This document shows positions 43,472-52,610 of a DNA stretch of 64,000 bases, piece after piece. The stretch covers positions 372,001-436,000 of the forward strand of contig CAWCZO010000009.1 in NCBI GenBank assembly GCA_963800065.1. The letters are read 5' to 3'. Source of the stretch: CAWJFJ01 sp963800065. Its GTDB lineage: Bacteria > Actinomycetota > Acidimicrobiia > Acidimicrobiales > UBA8190. Below the pieces are notes generated by a model that had not been told where the DNA came from, did no database searches, and saw nothing but the letters and a program-made list of their open reading frames with translations. A program made the position numbers and the translations under genes. Position 1 is the stretch's first letter; each line of letters begins with the position of its first letter.

Positions 43472-44125
43472 ATGGCAGCAGCCGGCGCGCCAAGCACCGC
43501 CGTCGTTCTCATGGCGCTCTCGCTCTCGATGGTGGCTGGATGTTCGTCACCTCAGGCATCGACTACCAAGAGACAAGTGGCGTCTCCAACCTCCGGCACG
43601 ACAACCCTCGCTCCACCACCCACCAGTCCCGTAACGGCCCCACCACCCACCACACAAGCCGTCATGGCGTCGACACGATGCCAGCCCTATGAGCTTCGGA
43701 TCGGTATCGGACCGCAAGTCTCTCCAGAGACCGGAGAGCATCCCTTGCTGCTGGCTCTGACCAACGAAGGCTCTCGTGCCTGTTATCTCGACGGGTATCC
43801 AGGGGTGACCCTTTACGATGCCGACAATGCACTGCTCCCGCTGTCGTACCAATGGCACGGCTATCAGACGACTGGACCAGCGCCGCAAAGAGTCGACATC
43901 GCTCCAGGGAGGGCGGCGTTCGTCATGGTGAGCAAGTACCGATGCGACTCCGGGGACAAAGACACGGCCGTCAGCCTTCACCTCATCCCGCCTGACGACA
44001 CGACATCGCTGGTGGTGAGCATCCAAGGCCACCAGGACCTCAGCTATTGCGGCCCCGGCGATCCTGGCTCCGAGCTGGACATCTCACCGGTTGAGCCCAC
44101 AGCCGAGTCCACGGCGGCGCCCTGA
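43472..44125 (+). CDS. DUF4232-like lipoprotein
   Basis: Lipoprotein of 217 residues. A short basic start, hydrophobic VVLMALSLSMVAGC with a lipobox ending at Cys near residue 24, then a Thr/Pro-rich linker and a beta-rich domain with CQPYELRIGIG, NEGSRACYLDGYPG and paired cysteines, which fits the actinobacterial DUF4232 family of unknown function. AAGGAtcgg precedes ATG 43472. Base composition is softer than the surrounding DNA. It lies after tRNA-Gln and convergent with a small Cys-rich gene. Confidence 0.7.
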   Translation: MAAAGAPSTAVVLMALSLSMVAGCSSPQASTTKRQVASPTSGTTTLAPPPTSPVTAPPPTTQAVMASTRCQPYELRIGIGPQVSPETGEHPLLLALTNEGSRACYLDGYPGVTLYDADNALLPLSYQWHGYQTTGPAPQRVDIAPGRAAFVMVSKYRCDSGDKDTAVSLHLIPPDDTTSLVVSIQGHQDLSYCGPGDPGSELDISPVEPTAESTAAP

Positions 44126-44226
44126 CGGGGTACACCGCCCGCCCCCGCGGATGACCAATGGGTGCGAGGACCCGGTGTGTGGCTTGAAAAACGGCTCCTG
44201 CGACGACGTCCTGATCAGATGTCAGC

Positions 44227-44279
44227 GATCAGACCGGCCGAGATCAACCGGCCGGGATCAACCGGCCGGGATCAATTGG
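44227..44279. repeat. Short tandem repeat of GATCAaCCGGCCGG between convergent genes
   Basis: Four head-to-tail 14-15-bp units (starting about 44227, 44242, 44256 and 44270, the last degenerate) lie between the 3' end of the lipoprotein gene and the end of the Cys-rich gene. CCGGCCGG is self-complementary, so adjacent units can form hairpins and may act as a bidirectional terminator. The last unit overlaps the stop end of the 44272 gene. Confidence 0.6.
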
Positions 44280-44502
44280 TGAAGGCGTGAAGTCCGTCGG
44301 GCACGAAGTCGGGCGCCATGATGAGCCGGTTGCGCATCACCTCGTCGCAATGACGGCAGCGCGTCCCTCGCGGCGTCACCCGGCAGGCCATGATCCCGGC
44401 CAGGTGGGGTACGTCGTATCCGCTGCAGGTTCCCCCGTCCAGCTCCTCGGAGCAGTAGGCGACCTCACCGTCGCGATGAAGAACGAGACATCCGTTACAC
44501 AT
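44272..44502 (-). CDS. Small Cys-rich protein, paralogue A
   Basis: Protein of 76 residues with no family I recognise. It has MCNGCLVLHRDGEVAYC, then SEELDGGTCSGYDVPH, and CRHC near residue 49, giving four or more paired cysteines that could bind zinc. A second copy of the same pattern lies at 44778-44969 on the same strand (shared HRDGxVAYC, EE, CxG, PH and CxxC in order), so the pair defines a small family. AAAGGA lies upstream of the ATG at 44502. Function is unknown; a metal-binding or nucleic-acid-binding role is a guess. Confidence 0.65.
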   Translation of the reverse strand: MCNGCLVLHRDGEVAYCSEELDGGTCSGYDVPHLAGIMACRVTPRGTRCRHCDEVMRNRLIMAPDFVPDGLHAFTN

Positions 44503-44777
44503 TGGCCCAGAATCCTTTCCGGTGGCCTAAGGGATATCCCCTGTGTGCCTTCTCACAATCGGCCGAAGGACGGGGCCGGTGGAGCAAGCGATGCACAACG
44601 GCGCCCACTGTGAGTGTGGATCCTTCAGCTTTACCACTATCCGCGGTCAAACAGGGGGCATTACCTCCTGGGAGTGGTTAGGAAAGAGGCGCTCTGCGGT
44701 CGAACCGCGCCGGGGGAGGGACGACGGGCGGTCCGCCGAGGGGCGGTGACGGTGGTGGGGACCGGGGGCGCCGGCGA

Positions 44778-44969
44778 TCAGCGCTGGGGTGCCGGGACGG
44801 GAACCTGGGTGCACCGGGGACAGGAATGGCGCGCCACCAGGCGGTGGGCGAAGAAGCCGCCGCGATGAGGGTGGTCTTCGCCGGGACACTGACGCCCGGC
44901 CTTCTCTTCCGTGCAGTACGCGACGGTGCCGTCACGGTGCACAACCAACTGGCCGAGACAGCTCCTCAT
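44778..44969 (-). CDS. Small Cys-rich protein, paralogue B
   Basis: Protein of 63 residues, MRSCLGQLVVHRDGTVAYC then TEEKAGRQCPGEDHPH and CPRC near its C-terminus. It shares the HRDGxVAYC-EE-CxG-PH-CxxC framework with paralogue A 275 bp away. It lies in frame with, but downstream of, the region after dnaE2 and starts at ATG 44969. Both copies have the same orientation and are separated from dnaE2 by about 180 bp. No partner enzyme is evident. Confidence 0.65.
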   Translation of the reverse strand: MRSCLGQLVVHRDGTVAYCTEEKAGRQCPGEDHPHRGGFFAHRLVARHSCPRCTQVPVPAPQR

Positions 44970-45148
44970 CCTTCGCCACCTCACGGTCGTCGCCGGTCCG
45001 GGCCGGCGCAGGGACCTGCGTCCCCCGTTCCGTCGGGGAGGTCTCTGGCCCTGCATCGGCGCGAGGCGGCGTCTTCTTGAGGAGTTTTCGCAACACCTCC
45101 CCAATTTCCCGGTGGCCGATTTCCCGGTGGCCCGATTTTCCGGACGAT

Positions 45149-48100
45149 TCAGCGGAAGTCCCGTGACGGCGGCAGGGGAGCCGACCCGAGATCGAGCCGG
45201 GAGATCTTCTCCGCCACCACGCTGACGACGCCGTCCACCCGCTCGAGACGGCCCCGCACCAGCAGGGCGGGGGAGCGCCGGGCGCAGTCGCGCCAGCGCA
45301 CCCAGGCACCCGGTGAGCAGATCACGTTCACCATCCCGGTCTCGTCCTCCAGGTTGAGGAACACGGTCCCCTTGGCGCTTTCGGGGTGCTGACGGTGGGT
45401 GACCACCCCGCCCACGGTCACCCGCCCGTCCGTCTCGGCACCGGGCAGCCGTCCGGCGGGGATGACGCCCAGGGCGTCCAGGCGCGGCCGGGCCAGCTCG
45501 ACGGCGCCGGCGCCCACGGTGAGACCGGTGGCCCACATGTCGGCCGCCACCTCTTCGAGCGGTGCCAGGTCGGGCAGCACGGGGGCATCCTCCCCGGTCA
45601 GGAGGCCCGGCAAACGGTCGGGTGTGGCCTGGGCGACCACCCCGGCGGCCCACAGCGCCTGGCGCCGGGTCCCCGCCGGTCCAGCCGCCGGGTGCCGCCG
45701 CTCCGTCACGGGGGGGCAGGCCTTCGAGGGCACCGGCGGTGGCCAGCGCCTCCAGCTGAGCCCGCCCCACTCCTCCCCGGCGCACCAGATCCTCTATCGA
45801 GGCGTACGGGCGACGTTCGGCGATGCGCTCGGCCATCTCGTCGCCCACGGCGCGGACCGTCCCGATCCCCAGACGGACCTCCGGCTGTCGCGCCGGTGAC
45901 CCCACGGGACCACCGGCGGGGCCCGCCACCTCCCAGTCGAGAGTGGCCTCGGCGCCCGACCGGTCGACATGGGGACGGTGGACGACGATCCCGTGCCGGC
46001 GGGCGTCGGCCACCAGGGACTGGGGGGACCAGAACCCCATGGGCTGGGCGTTGAGCAGGGCGGCGCAGAAGGCGGCGGGATAGTGGAGCTTCAACCAGGC
46101 ACTCGAGTAGACGAGGTAGGCGAAGGACACGGCGTGGCTCTCGGGGAACCCGAAGCTGGCGAAGGCGGCCAGCTTGCCCACGATCTCGTCGGCCACCTCG
46201 CCGGTGATGCCGCGGGCGGCCATCCCGGCGTAGAGGCGGTCGCGCAGGCGTGTCATCCGGGCCCCGGAGCGCTTGGCCCCCATGGCCTGGCGCAGCTCGT
46301 CGGCCTCGGCCGCGCTGAACCCGGCGGCGTCGATGGCGATCTGCATGAGCTGCTCCTGGAACAGCGGCACCCCCAGCGTCTTGGCCAGGGCCCTCTCGAG
46401 CAGGGGATGCGGGGGGATGGGTTCCTCGAGGCCCTGCCGACGCCGGATGTAGGGGTGGACGGATCCCCCCTGGATGGGACCGGGTCGGATGATGGCCACC
46501 TCTATCACCAGGTCGGAGAAGCACCGGGGCCGGATCCGGGGCAGCGTGGCCATCTGGGCCCGGCTCTCCACCTGGAACACCCCCACGGTGTCGGCCCGGC
46601 ACAGCATGTCGTAGACGGCGTCCTCCTGGGGCACCATGGCCAGGTCGACGTCCACCCCGTGGGCTCGGCGTTGAGCAGGCGGCGCAGAAGGCGGCGGGAT
46701 AGTGGAGCTTCAACCAGGCGCTCGAGTAGACGAGGTAGGCGAAGGACACGCGTGGCTCTCGGGGAACCCGAAGCTGGCGAAGGCGGCCAGCTTCCCCACG
46801 ATCTCGTCGGCCACCTCTCCGGTGATGGCACGCGCCGCCATCCCGGCGAAGAGGCGGTCCCGCAGGCGTGTCATCCGGGCCCCGGAGCGCTTGGCCCCCA
46901 TGGCCTGGCGCAGCTCGTCGGCCTCGGCCGCGCTGAAACCGGCGGCGTCGATGGCGATCTGCATGAGCTGTTCCTGGAACAGCGGCACCCCCAGCGTCTT
47001 GGCCAGGGCCTTCTCGAGCAGGGGGTGCGGGGGGACGGCCTCCTCGAGGCCCTGCCGACGGCGGATGTAGGGGTGGACGGATCCCCCCTGGATGGGTCCG
47101 GGCCGGATGATGGCCACCTCTATCACCAGGTCGGAGAAGCACCGGGGCCGGATCCGGGGCAACGTGGCCATCTGGGCCCGGCTCTCCACCTGGAACACCC
47201 CCACGGTGTCGGCCCGGCACAGCATGTCGTAGACGGCGTCCTCCTGGGGCACCATCGCCAGGTCGACGTCCACCCCGTGGGCCTGTCGGATCAGGTCCAC
47301 CGCCCGGTGCAGGGCGTCGAGCATCCCCAGTCCGAGCAGGTCGAACTTCACGAGCCCCACCGTGGCGCAGTCGTCCTTGTCCCACTGCAGAGCGGTCCGC
47401 CCCGGGTGCCGGGCCCACTCCACCGGGCAGACCTCCACCACCGGCCGGTCGCAGATGACCATCCCCCCCGAGTGGAGCCCCAGATGCCGGGGGAAGTCGA
47501 GGACCTGCCCGGCCAGGGTGGCCACCGCCGCCGGGAGCGGTCCCCCCCGGTCGAGGGGCTCGCCGTTGTCGACCCCCTTGGCCCAGCCGTCGACCTCTTC
47601 GGGGGAGTGCCCGAGGGCTTTCCCGATGTCGCGGATGGCCGAGCGGGTGCGGTAGGTGATGACGTTGGCCACCTGGGCGGCGTGATGCCGGCCGTAGTGC
47701 TCGAAGACGTAGGCGATGACCTCCTCGCGCCGGGACGACTCGATGTCGAGGTCGATGTCGGGGGGGCCGTCGCGCTCGGGGGAGAGGAACCGTTCGAACA
47801 GCAGCCCGAGACCCACGGCGTCGGCCCGGGTGATGGACAGGGCGAAGCAGACGGCCGAGTTGGCCGCCGAGCCCCGACCCTGGCAGTAGATGTCGTGACG
47901 CCGGCAGAACTCCACGATGTCCCAGACGATGAGGAAATAGCCGGCGAACCCGAGGGCGCCGATCACCTCGAGCTCGTGGTCGATCTGGGCCCACGCTCCC
48001 GGTATCCGCTCGTCCCGGCGCGGCCCGTAGCGGGCGGTGGCACCGCGACGGGTCAGTTCGACCAGCCAGGTCTGCTCGTCGTGCCCGGGGGGGACGGGGA

Positions 48101-48976
48101 AGTGGGGGAGCCGCGGTGCCACCAGCCGGAGGTCGAAGGCGCACTCCCGCCCCAGCTCGCCGGCCCGGGTCACGGCACCGGGCCAGCGGGCGAAGCGGCG
48201 TTCCTGCTCGCCGGGGCTCCGCAGGTGGGCGGCGGCCGCCGCCGGCAGCCACCCCTCGAGCTCGGCCAGGGGCCGCCGGGCCCGCACGGCGGCCAGGGCG
48301 GTGGCGAGAGGCCTCCGGGAGGCGGTGGCGTAGTGGACGTTGTTGGTGGCCACGAGGTCCACCCCCCTGTCGACGGCCAGGTGGGCGAGGGCGTCGTTGC
48401 GGGCGGTGTCGAGAGGATCACCGTGGGCCCACAGCTCCACCGCCACGTTCTCCCGGCCGAAGGCATCCGTCAGGCGGTCGAGCTCCCGCCCGGCGGCGGC
48501 GGGGCCGGCGGTGGTGAGGGCGGCGGGGACCGCCCCCTTCCGGCAGCCGGTGAGGACCAGCCAGTGGCCCCCGTGCCGGTTCCCCAGATCGTCGAGCGTG
48601 CACGTCGGGGTGCCCTTGGCGCCCCCGGCCAGATGGGCCTCGGCGATGGCCCGACTGAGTCGGGCATAGCCGTCGGGGTCGCGGGCCAGGACCACCAGGT
48701 GGGTCCCGACCGGGTCGGGCGTCCCGGTCCGGGGACGGGAGGCGGCCCGGGAGAGCGGTGCGCCGGCGGGGGAGGGGCGGGCACCAGGGTGAGCTCGGCA
48801 CCGAAGACGGAGGCGAGCCCCACCGCCCGGGCCGTCTCGGCGAAGCGGACCACCCCGTACAGGCCGTCGTGGTCGGTGAGGGCGAGGGCCCCGAGGCCGA
48901 GCCGGGCGGCCTCGGCCACGAGCTCCTCGGGGTGCGAGGCACCGTCGAGGAAGCTGAAGTTGGAATGACAGTGCAA
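45149..48976 (-). CDS. dnaE2: Error-prone DNA polymerase DnaE2, broken by frameshifts and an internal duplication
   Basis: Alpha-subunit polymerase of the ImuA-ImuB-DnaE2 mutasome, which performs translesion synthesis. A PHP domain begins LHCHSNFSFLDGASHPEELV near 48976. The polymerase core has GYFLIVWDIVEF and PDIDLDIESSRREEV, and the OB/C-terminal part GVVTHRQHPESAKGTVFLNL ends at 45149. Reading needs frame changes near 48750 (G/C run), 46745 (one base missing versus a second copy) and 45710 (C7 run). A 620-bp segment is tandemly duplicated inside the core. No standard start precedes the PHP domain; only TTG 48976 or an upstream CTG is in frame. Confidence 0.88.
46048..47283. repeat. 0.62-kb tandem duplication inside dnaE2, copies about 96% identical
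   Basis: Bases about 46048-46665 and 46668-47283 are two copies of the same dnaE2 segment, from GVDVDLAMVPQEDAVYD to the FGFPESHAVSFAYLVYSSAW region. By eye I count roughly 22 substitutions, mostly third-position, plus two single-base deletions in the 46668-47283 copy. The junction near 46660-46670 joins CCCCGTGGGCT to CGGCGTTGAGCAG with short homology. The duplicated protein would not fold as a normal polymerase. Confidence 0.85.
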
Positions 48977-49033
48977 TTCGGCATACCACCATTCACCGGA
49001 CAGCGATTCACCGGCCGGACGGCCCGGCGATGG

Positions 49034-50177
49034 TCAGTCGTAGGTCCCCTCCAGCCACCAGCCGCCCCGCTCGCGCGTGAGCAGATGTGCGGTCCCGGGG
49101 CCGGTGACGACCTGCATCCGGGCAAGACGTCGGGGGACCGCCCACCACCGTTCGTCCGACGGCCACGGCCCGGCCCATCCGGTCACCGCCGTCCACGGTC
49201 CCCCGTCCACCGACAACCGGGCCGGTGCGGCGGTGACCATCCCCCCGCCGCTGACACCGACGAGCTGGCCGCCGGTGTCGACCAGCTGGGCGGGCAGCGG
49301 CCGGGTGAGCACGATCACCGGCGCCGGTGGGGGGACCTGTCCCGGCCACGGGGGGTCCGGGACAGGTCCCGCACCCGCCCCGCCGGCGCCCGGTCTGCTC
49401 CGACCCGGTGTCGCGTCCGCCGGCCCAGGGGACGACCCGGGCCCGTTCGGCCGGCCCCCGTCCCCCCTGGAGCCGTCCCGTGACCACCGCCTCGGGCCCG
49501 AGCAGCTGCTGGACCCGGGCCAGCGCCCGTCCCGCCCGGGCCGCGGCCCCCGCCTCTCCCCCCCAGAAGGCGGGCTGCCGGGTCGAGATGCCCCCGCCCG
49601 CCCGTGCCGGCCCTCCCCGCCGGGGGGACTGACGGAAGCCGGGCAGTTCGCCGCTGATCCCCTGGGCCACCCGGTGGCAGGCGGCGCCGTCGGCACCGAA
49701 CCGGGCGAGCACATCTCGATCCGGGAGGGCGGCGAACCGGCCGAGCGTGTGGATCCCCAGGCGACCCAGGAGGTCGGCCAGTTCGGGCCGCTCCAGCGTG
49801 GCCACCGGCCAGGGGGTGAGAAACCCCGGGGTCCCCCCCGGGGGGACGACCACCGGGTCGGTCCCCGACCACCGGGCGGCCAGGACGGCGGCGAACAGCC
49901 CGTCGGCCACTCCCACCCCGGCCGTCACTCCCACCCCGGCCGTCACACCATCGACCGCCCCCACGGCGCCGGCGAGCAGCCGGGCGAACCTGTCGTCACC
50001 ACCGAAGTAGCGCGACGGGCCGCGGGTACCCACGGCGCACACCCCGCTCCGTACCACCTCGACGACGGGTGAGAACATTCCCACCGCCCCCGTCACCCGG
50101 GCGAAGGCCCGTCCCCGGCCCCCGTCCTCCTGCTCCTCGAGGAGGTCGGGGCACCACACCACCAGCACCCGCTGCAC
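49034..50177 (-). CDS. imuB: ImuB, inactive Y-family polymerase homologue, one frameshift
   Basis: Y-family polymerase-like subunit that bridges DnaE2, ImuA and the sliding clamp in mutagenic repair. The N-terminal part (VLVVWCPDLL, VEVVRSGVCAVGTRGPSRYFGG) runs in one frame from GTG 50177. The C-terminal part (PLPAQLVDTGGQLVGVSGGG, ERGGWWLEGTYD) runs in another frame to 49034. The switch lies near 49385-49430 in GC-rich sequence; both parts match the family, so a single-base error is likely. GGGGGAG precedes the start. It is second in the SOS operon. Confidence 0.82.
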
Positions 50178-50190
50178 CGTCTCCCCCTTC

Positions 50191-50884
50191 TCACCCCGCC
50201 GCCACGACACCGGACGCCGCCGGCAGCCACAGCCCGGTCCGCACACCCCTCACCGCCGACCGGCGGCCGGAGGCCACCACCTCGACGTGGCGCCCCCGGA
50301 GGTGGCCATGGCCCCTGTCCACCCCGGCCCACGTCCCGTCCTCCACCGTCAGGTGGACGTCGGGCCCTTCGGGCCACGTCCCCGGCCCGGTCCGGACCAC
50401 CAGCACCGCCCGCTTCTGCCGGGCCCGGGCCACCAGCCGCCGCGCCACCCCCGACCGGACCCGACCCGGGGGGCTCACGAGCACGACGTCCATGTCGTCG
50501 ACCAGGATGGCGGTGACCTCCGGCCACGCCGACCCGGGGCCCGGGACGAGGGCCAGGCGGTCGAGATCCACCCCCATCTCGGCGATGGCCAGGATCCCGG
50601 GGTCGCCCGTTCCCACCGCCGCGCACCACGAGCCGGCGGCCGAGGCGGCGGCGAGCAGGGCGAAAGCCAGCATGCCGGCACCGCCCCCGGCACCCCCCGT
50701 CCCCCCCCCGGCCGTCCGTCCCCCCCGGCGTGCCATCACCGGTGCCGACGGTGATGACGGCCCCCCGCTGCAGTCCACCCCGGGGCAGCAGGGGTCTGAG
50801 GGGAGGGAGCAGGGGGAGGAGCTGGTCCCGGCTGGAGGACACGGGCCGGGCCCGGGAGGCGAGGGAGATGTCGACGAGGGCCAT
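50191..50884 (-). CDS. imuA: ImuA (SulA/RecA-like accessory protein), frameshift at a C9 run
   Basis: RecA-like accessory subunit of the mutasome. The N-terminal frame (MALVDISLASRARPVSSSRD, LLPRGGLQRGAVITVG) starts at ATG 50884. The conserved remainder (GMLAFALLAAASAAGSWCAA, AIAEMGVDLDRLALVPGPG) continues in another frame to 50191. The change falls at a run of nine C near 50700-50712, a typical homopolymer error site. TAGTCT (50893-50898) lies 8 nt before the ATG, and a LexA box overlaps this promoter, so SOS control is expected. It is followed 13 bp later by imuB. Confidence 0.8.
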
Positions 50885-50899
50885 CGACTGCGAGACTAG

Positions 50900-50913
50900 C
50901 GAACGTATGTTCG
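50900..50913. promoter_or_regulatory. LexA SOS box upstream of imuA
   Basis: CGAAC-GTAT-GTTCG (minus strand TCGAACATACGTTCGC) matches the actinobacterial SOS box TCGAAC-N4-GTTCGA at 15 of 16 positions when read outward. It ends 2 bp from the imuA -10 element TAGTCT (50893-50898), a position where LexA would block RNA polymerase. Confidence 0.85.
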
Positions 50914-50963
50914 ATCCGCTAGGGGACCCCCGGGACGTGTCCGTCGACCCCTACATCCCCAGC

Positions 50964-52592
50964 TCACGCCCTCCCGGACCGCCGGGCGGCCGAGCCGTCG
51001 GCCACGCCGCGTCGGCCCCGTCCGAGGTGTCGTTCCGGCCCCGTGGGGCCGGCCAGCTGGAGCCCCGTCCCGAGCGCCGCGGTCCGCCATGGCTCATGGG
51101 CGAACCACGGGGTCAGCTCGATCCACCCCATGGCGTTCTTCTCGTCCACCACGAGGGCCATTCCCGGCCGGCCCCGGGCCACCACATCGACGGGGAGCCG
51201 TTTCCGCAGGACCGTCGACGTGGTGACGGAGGGGACCGGATCCTGCCCCCGCCCACCGGCACCCCGCAGGACCCGGTCCACCACCACCCGGGCCATCCCG
51301 CCCCCGCCCCGGAGCACCGGCGTGGAGAGCGACCGGGTCGACACCTCTTCTTCTCCGGCCAGTGTGGAGAGGGCCTCGAGGGTGCGCACGTCCCCGATTC
51401 CGGGCAGCACCACCGTGGTCCCGAAGAGGGAGAGGAAGCCCTCGGCCGCCGTTCCCCACCGCCCCCGCGCCTGGGACAGGTCCTGCAGGCACGCCAGCGT
51501 GACGACCCCCTGGCTGCCTCCCTCGCTCACCATGGCCGGCAGGTCCGGCACCGGGGCGATGTTCGCCACCTCGTCGAGGGCGAGCACGACGGGCGCCGGT
51601 CCGGCCGTGCCGGTGGTCCGGCGCCGCCGGGCACCCTCGGCGGCGCGGGCGTAGGCGGCCGCCCGGATGTCGGTGAGCAAGCCGACGACGAGCGGTGCGG
51701 CCAGTGCCTGATGGCGTCCGGTGGCGCATATGTAGAGAGTGGCCGACGACTCGCAGAAGGTCCGGGGATCGAAGTCCGCGGCGACGGTGGTGGCGAGGGC
51801 CGCCTCACTGCGGTAGGCGGCGAGGACGCCCGAGGCGGTCGACCAGATCCCGCTCTGCTCGCGTCCGTCGGTGGCGGCGATCCCGGCGAGGAGGTCGGCG
51901 GCGATCCCGGCTCCCTCCCGATCGAGGACACGCAGGGCGGGGGCGGCCTGCCGGCGGTCGATCCACGACAGCACCGTCGCCAGCTCGACCTCCTCGAGCG
52001 CCGCCGCGTGCAGCACCGGCGCCAGCAGGGCCTGGGCCCGTTCGGTCCAGTGGTCGACGCCGATCTCGCCGTCGCCGCGGCCGCCCGACGGCCGTGTCGA
52101 GCCGACGAGACCACGGGCCACCAGCAAGGCATCGTCCCAGCGTGCACACCCCGTGACCGGAGACCACCGCACGCGTTCGACGCCAACGGGTACGTCCACC
52201 GTCCCGCTCGGGTCGTAGAGGAGACACGGGCCGTCCCGCCCGCGCGCGCGAGCGGTGGCCCGCAGAACGTCGGGTTTGGTGGAGGTGGACACCACCGCCG
52301 CCGGGGCGCTCAACACCGTCGGCACCACGAGCCCCGACGTCTTCCCCGATCGCGGTGGCCCGAGGACGAGAGCGGCCTGTTCGGCCGGCGCCCACACCGG
52401 CCCCTGCGACCCCGCACCGATGTACAGACAACCACCGGTCCGCCCCGCCGCCTGGCGGATGGCACTGAGTGCCCCGGTCATCTGTGCTCCGGTCATCTCG
52501 GCCGTCATATCGGGGCCGACCCTGTCTCGTGGCCCGCTGCGCCGTGTCGGCCCCGTCCTGCGGCGCGTCGACGGCCGGACGGTCTCCGGCAC
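50964..52592 (-). CDS. VirD4/TraG-family conjugative coupling ATPase-like protein
   Basis: Protein of 542 residues, or 514 from ATG 52508. It has a Walker A loop GPPRSGKTS (residues 78-86) and a Walker B VVLALDEVANIAP near 335-347, followed by the SEGGSQGVVTLACLQDLSQA sensor region that is diagnostic for TraD/TraG/VirD4 coupling proteins, hexameric DNA-translocating ATPases of conjugation and type IV secretion. No N-terminal transmembrane helices are seen. No VirB4, relaxase or other transfer gene lies in the window, so it is a lone member, possibly a remnant or a chromosomal DNA pump. It is downstream-adjacent to the SOS box. Confidence 0.82.
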   Translation of the reverse strand: MPETVRPSTRRRTGPTRRSGPRDRVGPDMTAEMTGAQMTGALSAIRQAAGRTGGCLYIGAGSQGPVWAPAEQAALVLGPPRSGKTSGLVVPTVLSAPAAVVSTSTKPDVLRATARARGRDGPCLLYDPSGTVDVPVGVERVRWSPVTGCARWDDALLVARGLVGSTRPSGGRGDGEIGVDHWTERAQALLAPVLHAAALEEVELATVLSWIDRRQAAPALRVLDREGAGIAADLLAGIAATDGREQSGIWSTASGVLAAYRSEAALATTVAADFDPRTFCESSATLYICATGRHQALAAPLVVGLLTDIRAAAYARAAEGARRRRTTGTAGPAPVVLALDEVANIAPVPDLPAMVSEGGSQGVVTLACLQDLSQARGRWGTAAEGFLSLFGTTVVLPGIGDVRTLEALSTLAGEEEVSTRSLSTPVLRGGGGMARVVVDRVLRGAGGRGQDPVPSVTTSTVLRKRLPVDVVARGRPGMALVVDEKNAMGWIELTPWFAHEPWRTAALGTGLQLAGPTGPERHLGRGRRGVADGSAARRSGRA

Positions 52593-52610
52593 GGTGCGGG
52601 CACGGCGTTC

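Noticed and set aside
44543..44749. Small plus-strand frame between the two Cys-rich genes
   Set aside because: No ribosome-binding site, no promoter and no family; the neighbouring genes lie on the other strand and the composition is not coding-like.
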